A model generated the notes under the pieces. It was not told where the DNA came from and did no database searches. It was given only the letters and a program-made list of their open reading frames with translations. DNA of 64,000 nt from positions 3,968,001 through 4,032,000 of the forward strand of contig NZ_CP070975.1 in the NCBI RefSeq assembly GCF_017377875.1, read 5' to 3'. This document shows, one piece after another, positions 16,206 to 24,875 of this stretch (position 1 is its first letter; each line of letters starts with the position of its first letter). Both the position numbers and the translations under genes were made by a program. The stretch comes from Alcaligenes sp. SORT26. Lineage in GTDB: Bacteria > Pseudomonadota > Gammaproteobacteria > Burkholderiales > Burkholderiaceae_B.

Positions 16206-17168
16206 TTATACCTGATCAGGGGCTGTTGCTTGGGGCAGGCCATCAAAGCGCTCGTAAAAATAGGCTGCCGCTTCGGGGGCTTGTTCGTCTTCCGCACGCA
16301 AGGTGGACAGGATATAGCGCTCGGCTTTGCCGCAGACTTGTCGATAGACATCTCGGCACAGCTCGTATGCCTGCTTGCCTGCCCAGCCTGCTGGCAGTAA
16401 TTCAATAGGCAATTGAGGGTCGTGCAACTGAATACGGCGGAACTCGTGGATCAGCAAGGTGCGAATCACGAAGGCCAGTTCGTCGTTGTAAGACTGGCCC
16501 GCATTTAACATCGCCAGTGCTGGCGCAAAGCGTTGGATGAACTGCCCATAGCCGTTGGCAACCTGAGCCAAGTCCCAACTGTCCTGGATCAATTGGGACA
16601 GGGGGCGGGTCTGGGGTAATTGGGACGGCTCCAGTTTGCCTACATACACCTGAGATTGGGCCTGTGTGGCTTGCAGGATGTAATCCAGAATCGTGTGATC
16701 CGGGTTCGGGTGCAGGAACGCGGTGGGCGACAAGGCACAAAACCCTTCCCACAGCAGTTCTTTACGCAAGTCGGCCCGTTGTTTGGAATTCATCATCAGG
16801 CTGGGCATGCTGAAAATCAGTGTCCATTGCCCGTCCCAGGCCAGATAGGTCGGGGTATAGATGCGCTGATAAGCATGCTCAAAGCGCTGGCTGGCTTCGG
16901 GGCGCAAGGTGTACTGGCTGCGTCGCCCTTCGCGCTGTGCGCTGAGCCAGCCTTCTTCGGCCAGCCTGTACACACTGGTGCGCACCAGTCGGTCGCTGAT
17001 CCCGAAAGGGGCCAGCAACTGGATCAAGCTACCCAGCCAAAGTTTGCCGCCATGCGGGCGAATGACGTCGCCAAACAAGGTCATGACCAGGGACTTGGCA
17101 CGGGGAGGGCGATTTTCCAGATGGTGGGCGGCCCAGTGGGCCAGGTCGGAATAAGAGAGCTCGGACAT
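16206..17168 (-). CDS. paaX: PaaX-family transcriptional repressor
   Basis: This 320-residue protein has the PaaX pattern: an N-terminal winged-helix domain (RAKSLVMTLFGDVIRPHGGK, GISDRLVRTSVYRLAEEGWL, GRRSQYTLRPEA), a middle PaaX domain (WDGQWTLIFSMPS) and a C-terminal helical domain (HEFRRIQLHDPQLPIELLPA, then WAGKQAYELCRDVY). PaaX represses phenylacetate-degradation operons and is released by phenylacetyl-CoA. No paa catabolic genes are in this window, so it is an orphan locally. The ATG at 17168 is chosen; a TTG seven codons upstream is an alternative, and neither has a clear ribosome site. Confidence 0.88.
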   Translation of the reverse strand: MSELSYSDLAHWAAHHLENRPPRAKSLVMTLFGDVIRPHGGKLWLGSLIQLLAPFGISDRLVRTSVYRLAEEGWLSAQREGRRSQYTLRPEASQRFEHAYQRIYTPTYLAWDGQWTLIFSMPSLMMNSKQRADLRKELLWEGFCALSPTAFLHPNPDHTILDYILQATQAQSQVYVGKLEPSQLPQTRPLSQLIQDSWDLAQVANGYGQFIQRFAPALAMLNAGQSYNDELAFVIRTLLIHEFRRIQLHDPQLPIELLPAGWAGKQAYELCRDVYRQVCGKAERYILSTLRAEDEQAPEAAAYFYERFDGLPQATAPDQV

Positions 17169-17327
17169 TGTTTTTTTAAAGGCGCTCAAGGCTGTATAGG
17201 GACGGCACGCCTATCTGTGTAGACCGTTCAAGCGCTTGATTATAAAGGGTGGGTGCGCAAGCGGATTGAAAGATTGTGCAAGCTAGGGGCTTTCTTGAAG
17301 CTTGCAGGAGTTTTATACGCACCGACA

Positions 17328-18797
17328 CTACAAATAAGGGCTGGCCAGCCAGATCAGGCGGTTGCGCAAGCGCTTGCCAAAGCCAATCGAACTTAAGGAT
17401 TCCAGGGTGACCGCTTCGGCTTCCTCAATTTCCAGATCAATCAGGTTTTGGATTTGGCGGGCGGTGTCGCGGCTGTAGATCTCCACATCCAGCTCGAAGT
17501 TCAGACGCAAGCTGCGTGGGTCCAGATTGGACGAACCAATATAGGACCAGACGCCATCAATCGTCATCAGTTTGGAATGGTTGAAGGGGCCGGAAGCGCG
17601 CCAGACTCGACAGCCTGCGCGCAGAACCTGGTCTAGCTGGGCTGTCATGGCGTAGTTGACCAGACGCAGATTGTTTTGCCCTGGAATCACGATATCTACC
17701 TGGATGCCACGGCGGGCAGCCGTATTCAAGGCGCCCAGCAGAATCTGGTCGGGCAGAAAGTAGGGGGACTGGATGCGGATATGGCGTTGAGCAATGGCAA
17801 ATGCACCTTGCAGCATATGGTGCGTGCTGGCCATGAAGCGGTCTGGGCCAGACGCAATGCAGCGTGCCGGTACGTGGGGCCGGGGGGCGGGCGAGGAGCT
17901 GGCATGCCAATAAGCAGGGGAGAGATCCTCGCGGGTCGTAAATTGCCAGTCGTGGCGGAAAGAGGCCAGCAACTGCATGACGGCGGGGCCCTCCAGGCGG
18001 AAATGCGTGTCCTGGGACGGTTTGCCGTCGCTGTATTGCGCCATAAAGGATTCGCGCAGATTCATGCCGCCTGTAAAGCCTACCGTGCCATCCACAATCA
18101 GCAGTTTACGGTGACTGCGCAGGTTGGCGTAGGGCATGCGTAAAAAGCCCAGGGGATTGGTCATGAACAAGGCGCAGCGTATACCTTCACGACGCAGGGC
18201 CCGCACAATGGGTGTGCGTGAGTATTTTGCGCCGATGGCATCGACCAGAACGCGAATCTGCACACCACGCTGGTGCGCGCGGGACAGGGCACTGACGAAT
18301 TCGCGCCCCAGGCGGTCGCTATCAAAGATATAGCTTTGCAGAGCGATGGTGCTATGGGCTTGCTCAATGGCTTCCAGCATGGCGGGGTAAGCCTGATCGC
18401 CCCCCACCAGCAGGCGCACATTATTGCCGTTGCGCAACTGGCTGCGGCTGACCCGGTCACCCAGAATCTGCAAGGAACGGAAAGGCGCGCCGACCAGGGC
18501 GCCAATATCCGAGACGGGGGGATGCAGATAGGTAACCTGCTCATAGAACACGTCTGCGCTGTGTTCCAGGCGGCTTTGCCTGCGTACGCGGTTGATGCCT
18601 GCGATCAAATACAGAAACGGCCCCAGGAGTGGCGACATGATGATGACGCCTACCCAACTGATGGCGGCACGGACATCATTCTTGGTCATGGCGGCATGAA
18701 TCGCCGCCGACGCGCCCAGTATCACGCTGAGTGCCAGGGCCAGATGCGGCCAGTAATCGTGCAGCAGGGAGCGCAGATGTATCAGATGCTCTTGCAT
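17328..18797 (-). CDS. cls: Cardiolipin synthase (phospholipase D family)
   Basis: This 489-residue protein has two N-terminal membrane helices (LALALSVILGASAAIHAAM and AAISWVGVIIMSPLLGPFLY) and two phospholipase-D HKD motifs: HRKLLIVDG near residue 230 and HSKLMTIDG near residue 407, each followed by a GG or GSSN element. Such enzymes condense two phosphatidylglycerols, or PG with PE, to cardiolipin at the inner membrane. The start at 18797 gives the normal family length; the frame stays open upstream but overlaps the Trp-rich small gene. It lies four bases after that small gene's stop, so the two are probably cotranscribed. Confidence 0.9.
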   Translation of the reverse strand: MQEHLIHLRSLLHDYWPHLALALSVILGASAAIHAAMTKNDVRAAISWVGVIIMSPLLGPFLYLIAGINRVRRQSRLEHSADVFYEQVTYLHPPVSDIGALVGAPFRSLQILGDRVSRSQLRNGNNVRLLVGGDQAYPAMLEAIEQAHSTIALQSYIFDSDRLGREFVSALSRAHQRGVQIRVLVDAIGAKYSRTPIVRALRREGIRCALFMTNPLGFLRMPYANLRSHRKLLIVDGTVGFTGGMNLRESFMAQYSDGKPSQDTHFRLEGPAVMQLLASFRHDWQFTTREDLSPAYWHASSSPAPRPHVPARCIASGPDRFMASTHHMLQGAFAIAQRHIRIQSPYFLPDQILLGALNTAARRGIQVDIVIPGQNNLRLVNYAMTAQLDQVLRAGCRVWRASGPFNHSKLMTIDGVWSYIGSSNLDPRSLRLNFELDVEIYSRDTARQIQNLIDLEIEEAEAVTLESLSSIGFGKRLRNRLIWLASPYL

Positions 18798-18801
18798 GGG
18801 G

Positions 18802-19038
18802 TCAGGTGCTACGGTTCTTGTCGGGCAGGTCCGGACGTTGATAAAGGCTGTGCATCCAGGACGGGTTGGGTTCGCCCTTGGCCGCAAGCTGCTGCATGCG
18901 CGAGGGGGAGCGCCATACGCCACCACCAATGCCAGGGGAGGGCTGGACGCCATACCAGAACCACTGACCGTCTTCGTCTTGCGCGAGCCAGTCCCAATGG
19001 GCAGGAGCCTGATCCCAGCAGGGAAAACCGAGTGTCAT
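18802..19038 (-). CDS. Small tryptophan-rich hypothetical protein upstream of cls
   Basis: This 78-residue protein starts at ATG 19038, with GGAAG seven bases upstream. It is rich in Trp, Pro and Gly (HWDWLAQDEDGQWFWYGVQP, GGGVWRSPSRMQQL, PSWMHSLYQRP) and has no signal or membrane segment. The pattern suggests a compact soluble domain, but I recognise no family. It ends four bases before the cls start, and its good ribosome site and composition support a real gene. It may be cotranscribed with cardiolipin synthase. Confidence 0.6.
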   Translation of the reverse strand: MTLGFPCWDQAPAHWDWLAQDEDGQWFWYGVQPSPGIGGGVWRSPSRMQQLAAKGEPNPSWMHSLYQRPDLPDKNRST

Positions 19039-19405
19039 CAGCAAACTTCCAGAAAATGGGACAGATTAGAGTATAAGAAAGCGTGCTTTTGTGCCAGTTT
19101 CTATTACTGAGATGGCGGGCTGAAAAGCCTGCGGGAAGGGCGGCGGAATGCGTTGAGGCCTGCGTGCATGAACTGGAGGGTGGCTAGCCATTGCGTCAAG
19201 GCTTGCTGCGCCTGGGGTTCACAATCAAACACAGTTTATTGTCCAGCCTGGACTTGTGCGGGGGTGTGCGAAGGTGCCAAACTTGCTACGATGAACAAAC
19301 GCAAAAAAGCCCGCTACGTGGCGGGCTTTCAAGTATGTTCTTTTCCATTTCCTGGTTCTGTCACCGATTAAGGAGAACTGCAAAACCTTGGAAGCGGTAA
19401 ATTTC
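19039..19405. other. Intergenic region between the small protein gene and tRNA-His
   Basis: Apart from the tRNA-His terminator at 19303-19329 I see no gene or repeat. It must contain the leftward promoter of the small-protein/cls unit. Short open frames here lack ribosome sites. Confidence 0.4.
19303..19329 (-). terminator. Rho-independent terminator downstream of tRNA-His
   Basis: The arms AAAGCCCGC (19306-19314) and GCGGGCTTT (19321-19329) enclose a 6-base loop. The A-run at 19303-19308 becomes a U tract leftward, about 75 bases past the tRNA end. Confidence 0.8.
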
Positions 19406-19482
19406 TGGGGTGACCGATGGGGCTCGAACCCACGACAACCGGAATCACAATCCGGGACTCTACCAACTGAGCTACGGTCACC
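19406..19482 (-). tRNA. tRNA-His (anticodon GTG)
   Basis: Read leftward this is a 77-nt gene including the extra 5' G (-1) typical of tRNA-His, acceptor GTGACCG/CGGTCAC, anticodon loop containing GTG, T-arm GTGGGTTCGAGCCCCAT, discriminator C and encoded CCA. Confidence 0.97.
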
Positions 19483-19676
19483 ACTGTTTACTGCTTTTTT
19501 GCTTCCAACCGACTTTAGGGTGGGCTGCGAAGTAAAAAATGTATTCTAGCATGAATATTTTAAATAATGCAACAGTCATGCAAGAATGCCTCGACCCTCA
19601 GTCTTGCCCCGGTCTTGCCGGTCGTGGTGTGACTCAGGTTTAATGATTTCCCCTCGTAATAGCAAGGAAGCGCGAA

Positions 19677-20303
19677 ATGTCTCAATTATTCGTCGTTCAT
19701 CCCGAAAACCCCCAACCCCGCGCATTGGCTCAAGCGGCCGAACTATTGGCTAAAGGAGGGCTGTTAGCCATTCCTACCGATTCCAGTTACGCCGTTGTCG
19801 CCCGTCTGGACGATAAGTCCGCGGCAGATAGCCTGCGTCGTTTGCGTGGCCTGGATGATCGTCATCATCTGACCTTGCTGTGTCGTGATCTGGCCGAGAT
19901 CAGCCACTTTGCCAAAGTGGACAATCCGCAGTATCGCTTGTTGAAAATGGCGACCCCCGGTCCTTGGACTTTTATTCTGGAAGCCACCAAAGAAGTGCCA
20001 CGTCGCGTGTCGCACCCGTCGCGTAAAACGATTGGCATTCGGGTTCCGGACCAGAAAGTAGCCCTGGCCTTGATGGAACAAGTGGGCAGCCCACTGATTT
20101 CCACCACGCTGATTCCTGAAGGCGAAGACGAACCCTTGAACGATGCCCAGGAAATTCTGGAGCGTTTTGCGCACCAATTGGCCGCGGTGGTCGATGGTGG
20201 TCCTTGCCCCTTGCAAGCCACTACGGTGATCGATTTGACGGGCCCCACGCCCGAAGTGCTGCGTCGTGGTTCGGGTGATCCTGCCACCTTGGGCTTGTCC
20301 TGA
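19677..20303 (+). CDS. YciO/Sua5-family protein (threonylcarbamoyl-AMP synthase-like)
   Basis: This 208-residue protein has the YrdC/Sua5 fold: AAELLAKGGLLAIPTDSSYA (nucleotide-binding start), RLRGLDDRHHLTLLCRDL, ATPGPWTFILEATKEVPRR, KTIGIRVPDQ and STTLIPEGEDEP. It matches the YciO branch by length (about 206 residues) and lacks the extra C-terminal Sua5 domain. YrdC/Sua5 proteins make threonylcarbamoyl-AMP for the tRNA t6A modification; YciO paralogues have weak or uncertain activity of this kind. ATG at 19677 follows AAGGAAG (19664-19670). Next downstream is a membrane protease gene on the same strand, about 160 bases away. Confidence 0.85.
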   Translation: MSQLFVVHPENPQPRALAQAAELLAKGGLLAIPTDSSYAVVARLDDKSAADSLRRLRGLDDRHHLTLLCRDLAEISHFAKVDNPQYRLLKMATPGPWTFILEATKEVPRRVSHPSRKTIGIRVPDQKVALALMEQVGSPLISTTLIPEGEDEPLNDAQEILERFAHQLAAVVDGGPCPLQATTVIDLTGPTPEVLRRGSGDPATLGLS

Positions 20304-20464
20304 TCCCCTGGCTTGCACAAAATTCGCGTCCAGGTGCGTATCCGTGTTTCAATTCTGAACCTTGGGGCAGCACTCGCTGTCCCAATCAGACGGGCTGATT
20401 GTGCAGGTGACTTATCCCCTTGAATGGCGAGAGGATAAGTCCCCGGCCCGGACCAAGGATCACC

Positions 20465-21115
20465 ATGGACTCTTTTATACAGACCTTGACGGTCTATGCT
20501 TTGCCAGTCATTTTCGGTATTACGCTGCATGAAGCCGCTCACGGCTATGTGGCACGCATGTTTGGCGATCCCACGGCCATGCTGGCCGGTCGCATCAGCC
20601 TGAACCCACTGCGGCATATCGATCCTATCGGCACGATTGTGGTGCCCGCCGTTCTGCTGCTATCCAGCGCCATGATGGGGATGGGTGGCATTTTGTTTGG
20701 TTGGGCCAAACCCGTGCCTGTGGATTGGGGCCGGTTGCGCAATCCCAAGCGCGATATGCTGTGGGTGGCCCTGGCCGGACCCGCCTCTAATATGGTGATG
20801 GCTATCTTGTGGGTTCTGTATGCCCATTTGATGGTCAAGCTGGGGCAGGGCGACAGCCGTTTCTGGATGGGTATGGCCATTGCCGGTGTACAGGTCAACC
20901 TGGTCTTGATGGCACTGAATCTCTTGCCTTTGCCGCCTCTGGACGGCGGGCGCATTGTATTTAGTCTATTGCCTAATCGTTTGGCCTATCATTATTCTCG
21001 TATCGAGCCTTACGGCATGGTCATTTTGATCCTGCTGATGTTTACCGGCGCACTTTGGACCCTGATGAGGCCTTTGATTGCGCTGGGTGAAGGCGTGTTG
21101 AAATGGTTCTTATGA
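20465..21115 (+). CDS. Site-2-protease-type membrane metalloprotease (M50)
   Basis: This 216-residue inner-membrane protein has five or so helices and the M50 zinc motif HEAAH (residues 22-26) in the first helix. The second metal-ligand motif is in LLPLPPLDGGRI near residue 158. NPLRHIDPIGT is also typical of this short, PDZ-less branch. The family cleaves substrates within membranes; targets of this branch are largely unknown. ATG at 20465 follows AAGGAT. It lies just upstream of dapA on the same strand, 79 bases apart, a common neighbourhood in beta-proteobacteria. Confidence 0.88.
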   Translation: MDSFIQTLTVYALPVIFGITLHEAAHGYVARMFGDPTAMLAGRISLNPLRHIDPIGTIVVPAVLLLSSAMMGMGGILFGWAKPVPVDWGRLRNPKRDMLWVALAGPASNMVMAILWVLYAHLMVKLGQGDSRFWMGMAIAGVQVNLVLMALNLLPLPPLDGGRIVFSLLPNRLAYHYSRIEPYGMVILILLMFTGALWTLMRPLIALGEGVLKWFL

Positions 21116-21194
21116 TTTAACGGCTTATCCGTTAAACTTGTGAGTCATTATTTTTTTGGGCTGTAGGGCCTTAAACCCGGAGATTCATCTCATC

Positions 21195-22100
21195 ATGGCA
21201 AGTTCGGACTCTGCTATTTCCAATTTTCAGGGCAGCATGGTTGCCCTTGTTACACCCATGGATCCCAATGGGGGTCTGGATTTTGCCGCTTACCGAAAGC
21301 TGATCGACTGGCACATACAAGAAGGAACCCGTGTGCTGGTGGTCGTTGGAACCTCGGGCGAATCGCCTACGGTGTCGGTTGATGAGCACGCTGAGCTGAT
21401 CAAGATCGCGGTTGAGCATGCCGCTGGGCGTGTTCCCGTGATTGCCGGTGTGGGTGGCAACTCCACGCGCGAGGCGATCGAGCTGTCGCGTCACGCCCAG
21501 GAAGTGGGTGCTGATGCCGGTTTGTCGGTGGTGCCTTACTACAACCGTCCTACTCAGGAAGGCATGTATCAGCACTTCCGTGCGATTGCCGAAGCGGTGG
21601 ACCTGCCCCAGTTCCTGTACAACGTACCTGGCCGTACTGTTGCCGACCTGCAGAACGACACCGTGCTGCGTCTGGCCCAGATCCCCAACATCATTGGTAT
21701 CAAGGATGCAACGGGAGATCTGGCGCGCGGTGGCCTGCTGCTGCGTGATGCGCCTGAAGATTTCATCGTTGTTAGCGGTGATGATCCTACTGCGGCTTCC
21801 TATATCTTGCTGGGCGCCAAAGGCAATATCTCCGTGACAGCCAACGTGGCTCCACGCTTGATGAGCCAGTTGTGCCAGGCTGCCCTGGATATGGACGTAC
21901 CCACGGTACGTCGTTTGAACGCCCATTTGGCAGGTCTGAACAAGAACCTGTTTGTTGAGGCTAACCCCATTCCCGTGAAATGGGCCGTTGCAGAAATGGG
22001 CCTTACTCAGTTGGGATATCGTTTACCATTGACGCCGTTAAATGCACAGCATCACGAATTGCTGCGTCAATCTTTGAAACTTGCGGATCTTCTTCCATGA
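21195..22100 (+). CDS. dapA: 4-hydroxy-tetrahydrodipicolinate synthase
   Basis: This 301-residue TIM-barrel enzyme condenses pyruvate with aspartate semialdehyde, the first committed step to diaminopimelate and lysine. Family motifs are [28 protein letters not shown], the tyrosine in YNVPGRT near residue 141, and the Schiff-base lysine in GIKDATGD near residue 168. The ATG at 21195 starts a typical-length protein (E. coli DapA has 292 residues); the frame extends upstream but without conservation. Its stop overlaps the bamC start (ATGA at 22097-22100), so the two are coupled. Confidence 0.96.
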   Translation: MASSDSAISNFQGSMVALVTPMDPNGGLDFAAYRKLIDWHIQEGTRVLVVVGTSGESPTVSVDEHAELIKIAVEHAAGRVPVIAGVGGNSTREAIELSRHAQEVGADAGLSVVPYYNRPTQEGMYQHFRAIAEAVDLPQFLYNVPGRTVADLQNDTVLRLAQIPNIIGIKDATGDLARGGLLLRDAPEDFIVVSGDDPTAASYILLGAKGNISVTANVAPRLMSQLCQAALDMDVPTVRRLNAHLAGLNKNLFVEANPIPVKWAVAEMGLTQLGYRLPLTPLNAQHHELLRQSLKLADLLP

Positions 22101-23230
22101 TTGCTAAGCCAGTTAATAAAAGCCTGATCGGGCTGTCCCTGAGCCTGTTGGTGCTGTCGGGCTGCTCGACGATGGACCAGATAATGGGCCAGGGCGAATC
22201 GGTAAATTACAAGAGTACGGTTGCAGGCGATCCCCTGAGCATTCCCCCGGATCTGACCCAGGCTAACCGCGATGCGCATTACCGCGCTCCAGAAGGTGCT
22301 ACGTCCTACTCGGTCTACGCACAAGGTCAAAACGCGCAGCAGGCCACCGGCGGAGCAGACAAGGTTCTGCCTCAGTCCGATGCCATCAAAGTGATGCGTG
22401 ACGGCGATTTGCGCTGGTTGGTGGTGGACCGCCCTGTTGAAGATCTGTTCCCCCGCATCATCGATTTCTGGGGTGATCATGGTTTCACCATTCAGTCCCA
22501 GGACCCTCGTGCTGGCCTGATCCAGACCGACTGGGCTGAAAACCGCGCCAAGATTCCAGAAAGCTGGATTCGCAGTGCCTTGGGCTCCATCATTGACCAG
22601 GTCTTTGACAGCGGCGAACGTGATCGCTTCCGCACCCGCTTTGAGCGCGTTGGCAACAAGACCGAAATCTATGTGTCCCACCAGCACATGGAAGAAACAC
22701 CGACGGCAGACGGTTCCGCCTTTAAGTGGGTGTTCGCTAAAGAAGATCCAGGCCTGAATGCAGCCATGCTGGCTCGCATGATGGTCTTCCTGGGCTCCGA
22801 CATTGAAACAGCACGTGAACAAGTGGCTAACGCCTCCAAGGATCCTGCTGGCGTTCAAGTCCAGGCTTCGGACAAGGGCGACCAGGCCGAACTGGTGCTG
22901 AACGAATCCTTTGACCGTGCATGGCGTCGTGTTGGCGTAGCCATCGACTCCGCTGGCTTCTCGGTGGAAGATCGTGACCGTTCCGCTGGCGAATTCTTCA
23001 TCCGTTATCTGGATTCGGATACGGGCGAGAAGATCGAACAGCAAAACATCATTGGCCGTATCTTCGGTAGCCGTAACACCGCTGAAGCTACACCGTTCCG
23101 CATCAAGCTGAGCGCTCAAGGTGCGGGCACACGTGTCTCCGTGCTGGATCAGCAAGGTCAGGAACAGACTACGGCGACAGCCAAGCGCATCATCAATGTG
23201 CTGTCCACCAATCTGCGCCCCGGCAACTGA
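22097..23230 (+). CDS. bamC: Outer membrane assembly lipoprotein BamC
   Basis: This 377-residue lipoprotein has the lipobox LVLSGC with Cys23. It contains an unstructured N-terminal region ([20 protein letters not shown]) and two helix-grip domains, as in NlpB/BamC of the BAM complex, which assists insertion of beta-barrel proteins into the outer membrane. The start overlaps the dapA stop, matching the conserved dapA-bamC order. A strong terminator follows at 23261-23293. Confidence 0.93.
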   Translation: MIAKPVNKSLIGLSLSLLVLSGCSTMDQIMGQGESVNYKSTVAGDPLSIPPDLTQANRDAHYRAPEGATSYSVYAQGQNAQQATGGADKVLPQSDAIKVMRDGDLRWLVVDRPVEDLFPRIIDFWGDHGFTIQSQDPRAGLIQTDWAENRAKIPESWIRSALGSIIDQVFDSGERDRFRTRFERVGNKTEIYVSHQHMEETPTADGSAFKWVFAKEDPGLNAAMLARMMVFLGSDIETAREQVANASKDPAGVQVQASDKGDQAELVLNESFDRAWRRVGVAIDSAGFSVEDRDRSAGEFFIRYLDSDTGEKIEQQNIIGRIFGSRNTAEATPFRIKLSAQGAGTRVSVLDQQGQEQTTATAKRIINVLSTNLRPGN

Positions 23231-23260
23231 TTGTTTTGATTTGGCCCTCGGGCCGTCTGG

Positions 23261-23293
23261 AAAAAGCCCTGGTTTCATGCCAGGGCTTTTTTT
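23261..23293 (+). terminator. Rho-independent terminator of dapA-bamC
   Basis: The arms AAAGCCCTGG (23263-23272) and CCAGGGCTTT (23280-23289) close a 7-base loop, followed by a T-run to 23293. Confidence 0.92.
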
Positions 23294-23408
23294 ATGCCCG
23301 AAATTCGCCCTGATATGGTTTGGCGCCAAGCCTTGCCGCTTTCTATTTATTTTTGTGAGCAGAGTGAATCTTTATCGAACAGGGCTGGACTTTCTCTAAA
23401 ACAGTAAA

Positions 23409-23427
23409 GATAATAGGAACCATTATC
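23409..23427. promoter_or_regulatory. Candidate Fur box upstream of the FecI/FecR-like pair
   Basis: GATAATAGGAACCATTATC resembles the 19-bp Fur consensus GATAATGATAATCATTATC, with perfect outer hexamers GATAAT and ATTATC as inverted repeats. It lies 27 bases upstream of the sigma-like gene start, where it could overlap the promoter. It suggests iron-repressed expression. Confidence 0.65.
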
Positions 23428-23453
23428 ATTTAATCTCTTTTAGGGAGTGGCCC

Positions 23454-23798
23454 ATGCTGAAATCGTTTTACCGTAACGGTTCAAGTTTTTGCCTGCGTAT
23501 GCTGCGTGGCACACAAGCCTCTGCTCACGCTCCTTCAGAACCCGGTGCACGCATGCTGGCCATGATCGAGGCCTTGCCGCGCCGCCGTCGCGAAGCCTTT
23601 GTGCTGCATCGCTTCGAGGGCCTGAACTACAAAGAAATTGCTGCGCGTATGGGCACCAGTCCGCGTGTGGTGGAACACTATATCCGCATGGCCATGCTGG
23701 CTTGCCGTCATAACCCAGCGCCGGTCAATCGGGTGGACGGGGCTGTGCCGCGCCCGGCTGGCTCGTATGTCTCAGGACGAGCACATGCAGCATATTGA
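23454..23798 (+). CDS. Sigma-70 region-4-only protein (FecI-like, lacks region 2)
   Basis: This 114-residue protein contains a clear sigma-70 region 4 helix-turn-helix of the ECF/FecI type: MIEALPRRRREAFVLHRFEG then LNYKEIAARMGTSPRVVEHY (residues about 36-85). Complete ECF sigma factors are usually 160-190 residues and carry region 2 for -10 recognition and core binding; this one has only about 35 unrelated residues before region 4. ATG at 23454 follows AGGGAG, so the short form looks genuine, not mis-started. It overlaps the downstream FecR-like gene, and a Fur box lies upstream. It might be a degenerate sigma factor, a modulator of another sigma factor, or a DNA-binding regulator. Confidence 0.8.
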   Translation: MLKSFYRNGSSFCLRMLRGTQASAHAPSEPGARMLAMIEALPRRRREAFVLHRFEGLNYKEIAARMGTSPRVVEHYIRMAMLACRHNPAPVNRVDGAVPRPAGSYVSGRAHAAY

Positions 23799-24159
23799 TG
23801 AGCAGGCCTTGAGTTGGCTGCTCAAACAGCACGATCCCAAACATCAGGGTGATGCTCGCAGCCAGTCTGCGTTTCGTGCCTGGCTGTCCATTGATCCCGA
23901 GCATCAGGCTGCTTTTTTGCGCTGGAAGCTGGCGTGGGAAGCGATGGACGGAATCAGCGCTGAGAACCTGAATCGCTTGCGTGCCGACTCTCAGCAAAGT
24001 GGTGTATTGACAGAGCAAGGCGGCTGGCGTCAACGACTGATGAATGCGTGCGTGGACGCCTGGTCTGCCAACCCGGCCTTGCGCTTTGCCTTGAGCGGTG
24101 CGGTGTGCCTGCTTTTGGGCGTGGCGGTTCTAGGCAGTGTTGGCAGTTATTTTTTATAG
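23785..24159 (+). CDS. Truncated FecR-like (DUF4880) membrane protein without a periplasmic domain
   Basis: This is a 124-residue protein if it starts at ATG 23785, with AGGA seven bases upstream; ATG at 23767 is an alternative adding six residues. The N-terminal part matches the FecR/DUF4880 cytoplasmic domain (IDEQALSWLLKQHD, AFRAWLSIDPEHQAAFLRW, residues about 4-50). A single membrane helix follows (about 101-123) and the protein stops at once. Ordinary FecR proteins have a further roughly 200-residue periplasmic sensor that talks to a TonB receptor. Here sensor and receptor are both missing. The gene overlaps the sigma-like gene, so the two are coupled. It ends two bases before the convergent bioD stop. 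Confidence 0.75.
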   Translation: MQHIDEQALSWLLKQHDPKHQGDARSQSAFRAWLSIDPEHQAAFLRWKLAWEAMDGISAENLNRLRADSQQSGVLTEQGGWRQRLMNACVDAWSANPALRFALSGAVCLLLGVAVLGSVGSYFL

Positions 24160-24161
24160 GG

Positions 24162-24875
24162 TCAGGCTCTGAGGTCTTGGCCTTTAGCCAGATCGGCCCA
24201 AGGCGAGCGTAGATACTGCGCGGCTTGATGAATACGCTCATCCAGATCGGGAGAAGCCAGCCGGGGAATCACCCCCAGGCAAGGGCCAGGCATATAGTCA
24301 TGCAGAGTCTGCAAATTCTCCTCGATATAAGCCATCTCTGGACCGATGCAATTGGCGACCCAGCCCAGCAAAGCTAAACCGCTTGCGCGTATGGCCTGGG
24401 CTGTCAGCAAAGCGTGATTCAAGGCTCCCAAACGCAAACCGATGACCAGCACCACAGGCAATTGCAAAGCCTGTGCCAGATCCTCTCCCGTTCGCCCTTG
24501 CCCCAGCGGCAGCATGAAGCCTCCCACACCTTCGACGATCATGTAGTCGGCCTGTCCGTTCAGTTTCTGGATGTTTTGCTGAATCAGTGTGAGGTCTAAT
24601 GAGATGCCTGTTTTTTCAGCAAGTACGTGAGGTGCCGCTGCCTCGCGAAACAGATACGGAGTCAGTTTCTCTTGATCCACTTGGACGCTGGAGTGTCTTG
24701 CCAGTGCGTCCACATCTTCGTTGTGCAGACGGCCATTCCGTTCCGCTGCGCCCGATGCTATCGGCTTGATGCCTAGCGTACGTGCACCCTCCCGTCCCAA
24801 GAGGTGAAGTAGGGCTGAGCTGACCAACGTTTTGCCGATTTCGGTGTCTGTTCCCGTGACAAAGCAGGCCCTCAT
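24162..24875 (-). CDS. bioD: Dethiobiotin synthetase
   Basis: This 237-residue enzyme has the P-loop GTDTEIGKT (residues 8-16), the conserved KPIASG segment and the MIVEGVGGFMLPL motif. It uses ATP and CO2 to close the ureido ring of dethiobiotin from diaminopelargonic acid in the cytoplasm. Its start overlaps the bioA stop (24872-24875). It is the last gene of the leftward P450-bioF-bioA-bioD operon. No bioB (biotin synthase) is in this window. Confidence 0.95.
   Translation of the reverse strand: MRACFVTGTDTEIGKTLVSSALLHLLGREGARTLGIKPIASGAAERNGRLHNEDVDALARHSSVQVDQEKLTPYLFREAAAPHVLAEKTGISLDLTLIQQNIQKLNGQADYMIVEGVGGFMLPLGQGRTGEDLAQALQLPVVLVIGLRLGALNHALLTAQAIRASGLALLGWVANCIGPEMAYIEENLQTLHDYMPGPCLGVIPRLASPDLDERIHQAAQYLRSPWADLAKGQDLRA

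Noticed and set aside
22067-23329. 420-residue antisense frame across bamC
   Set aside because: The plus strand encodes a lipoprotein with the lipobox and BamC pattern coupled to dapA; the antisense frame is a by-product of codon use.
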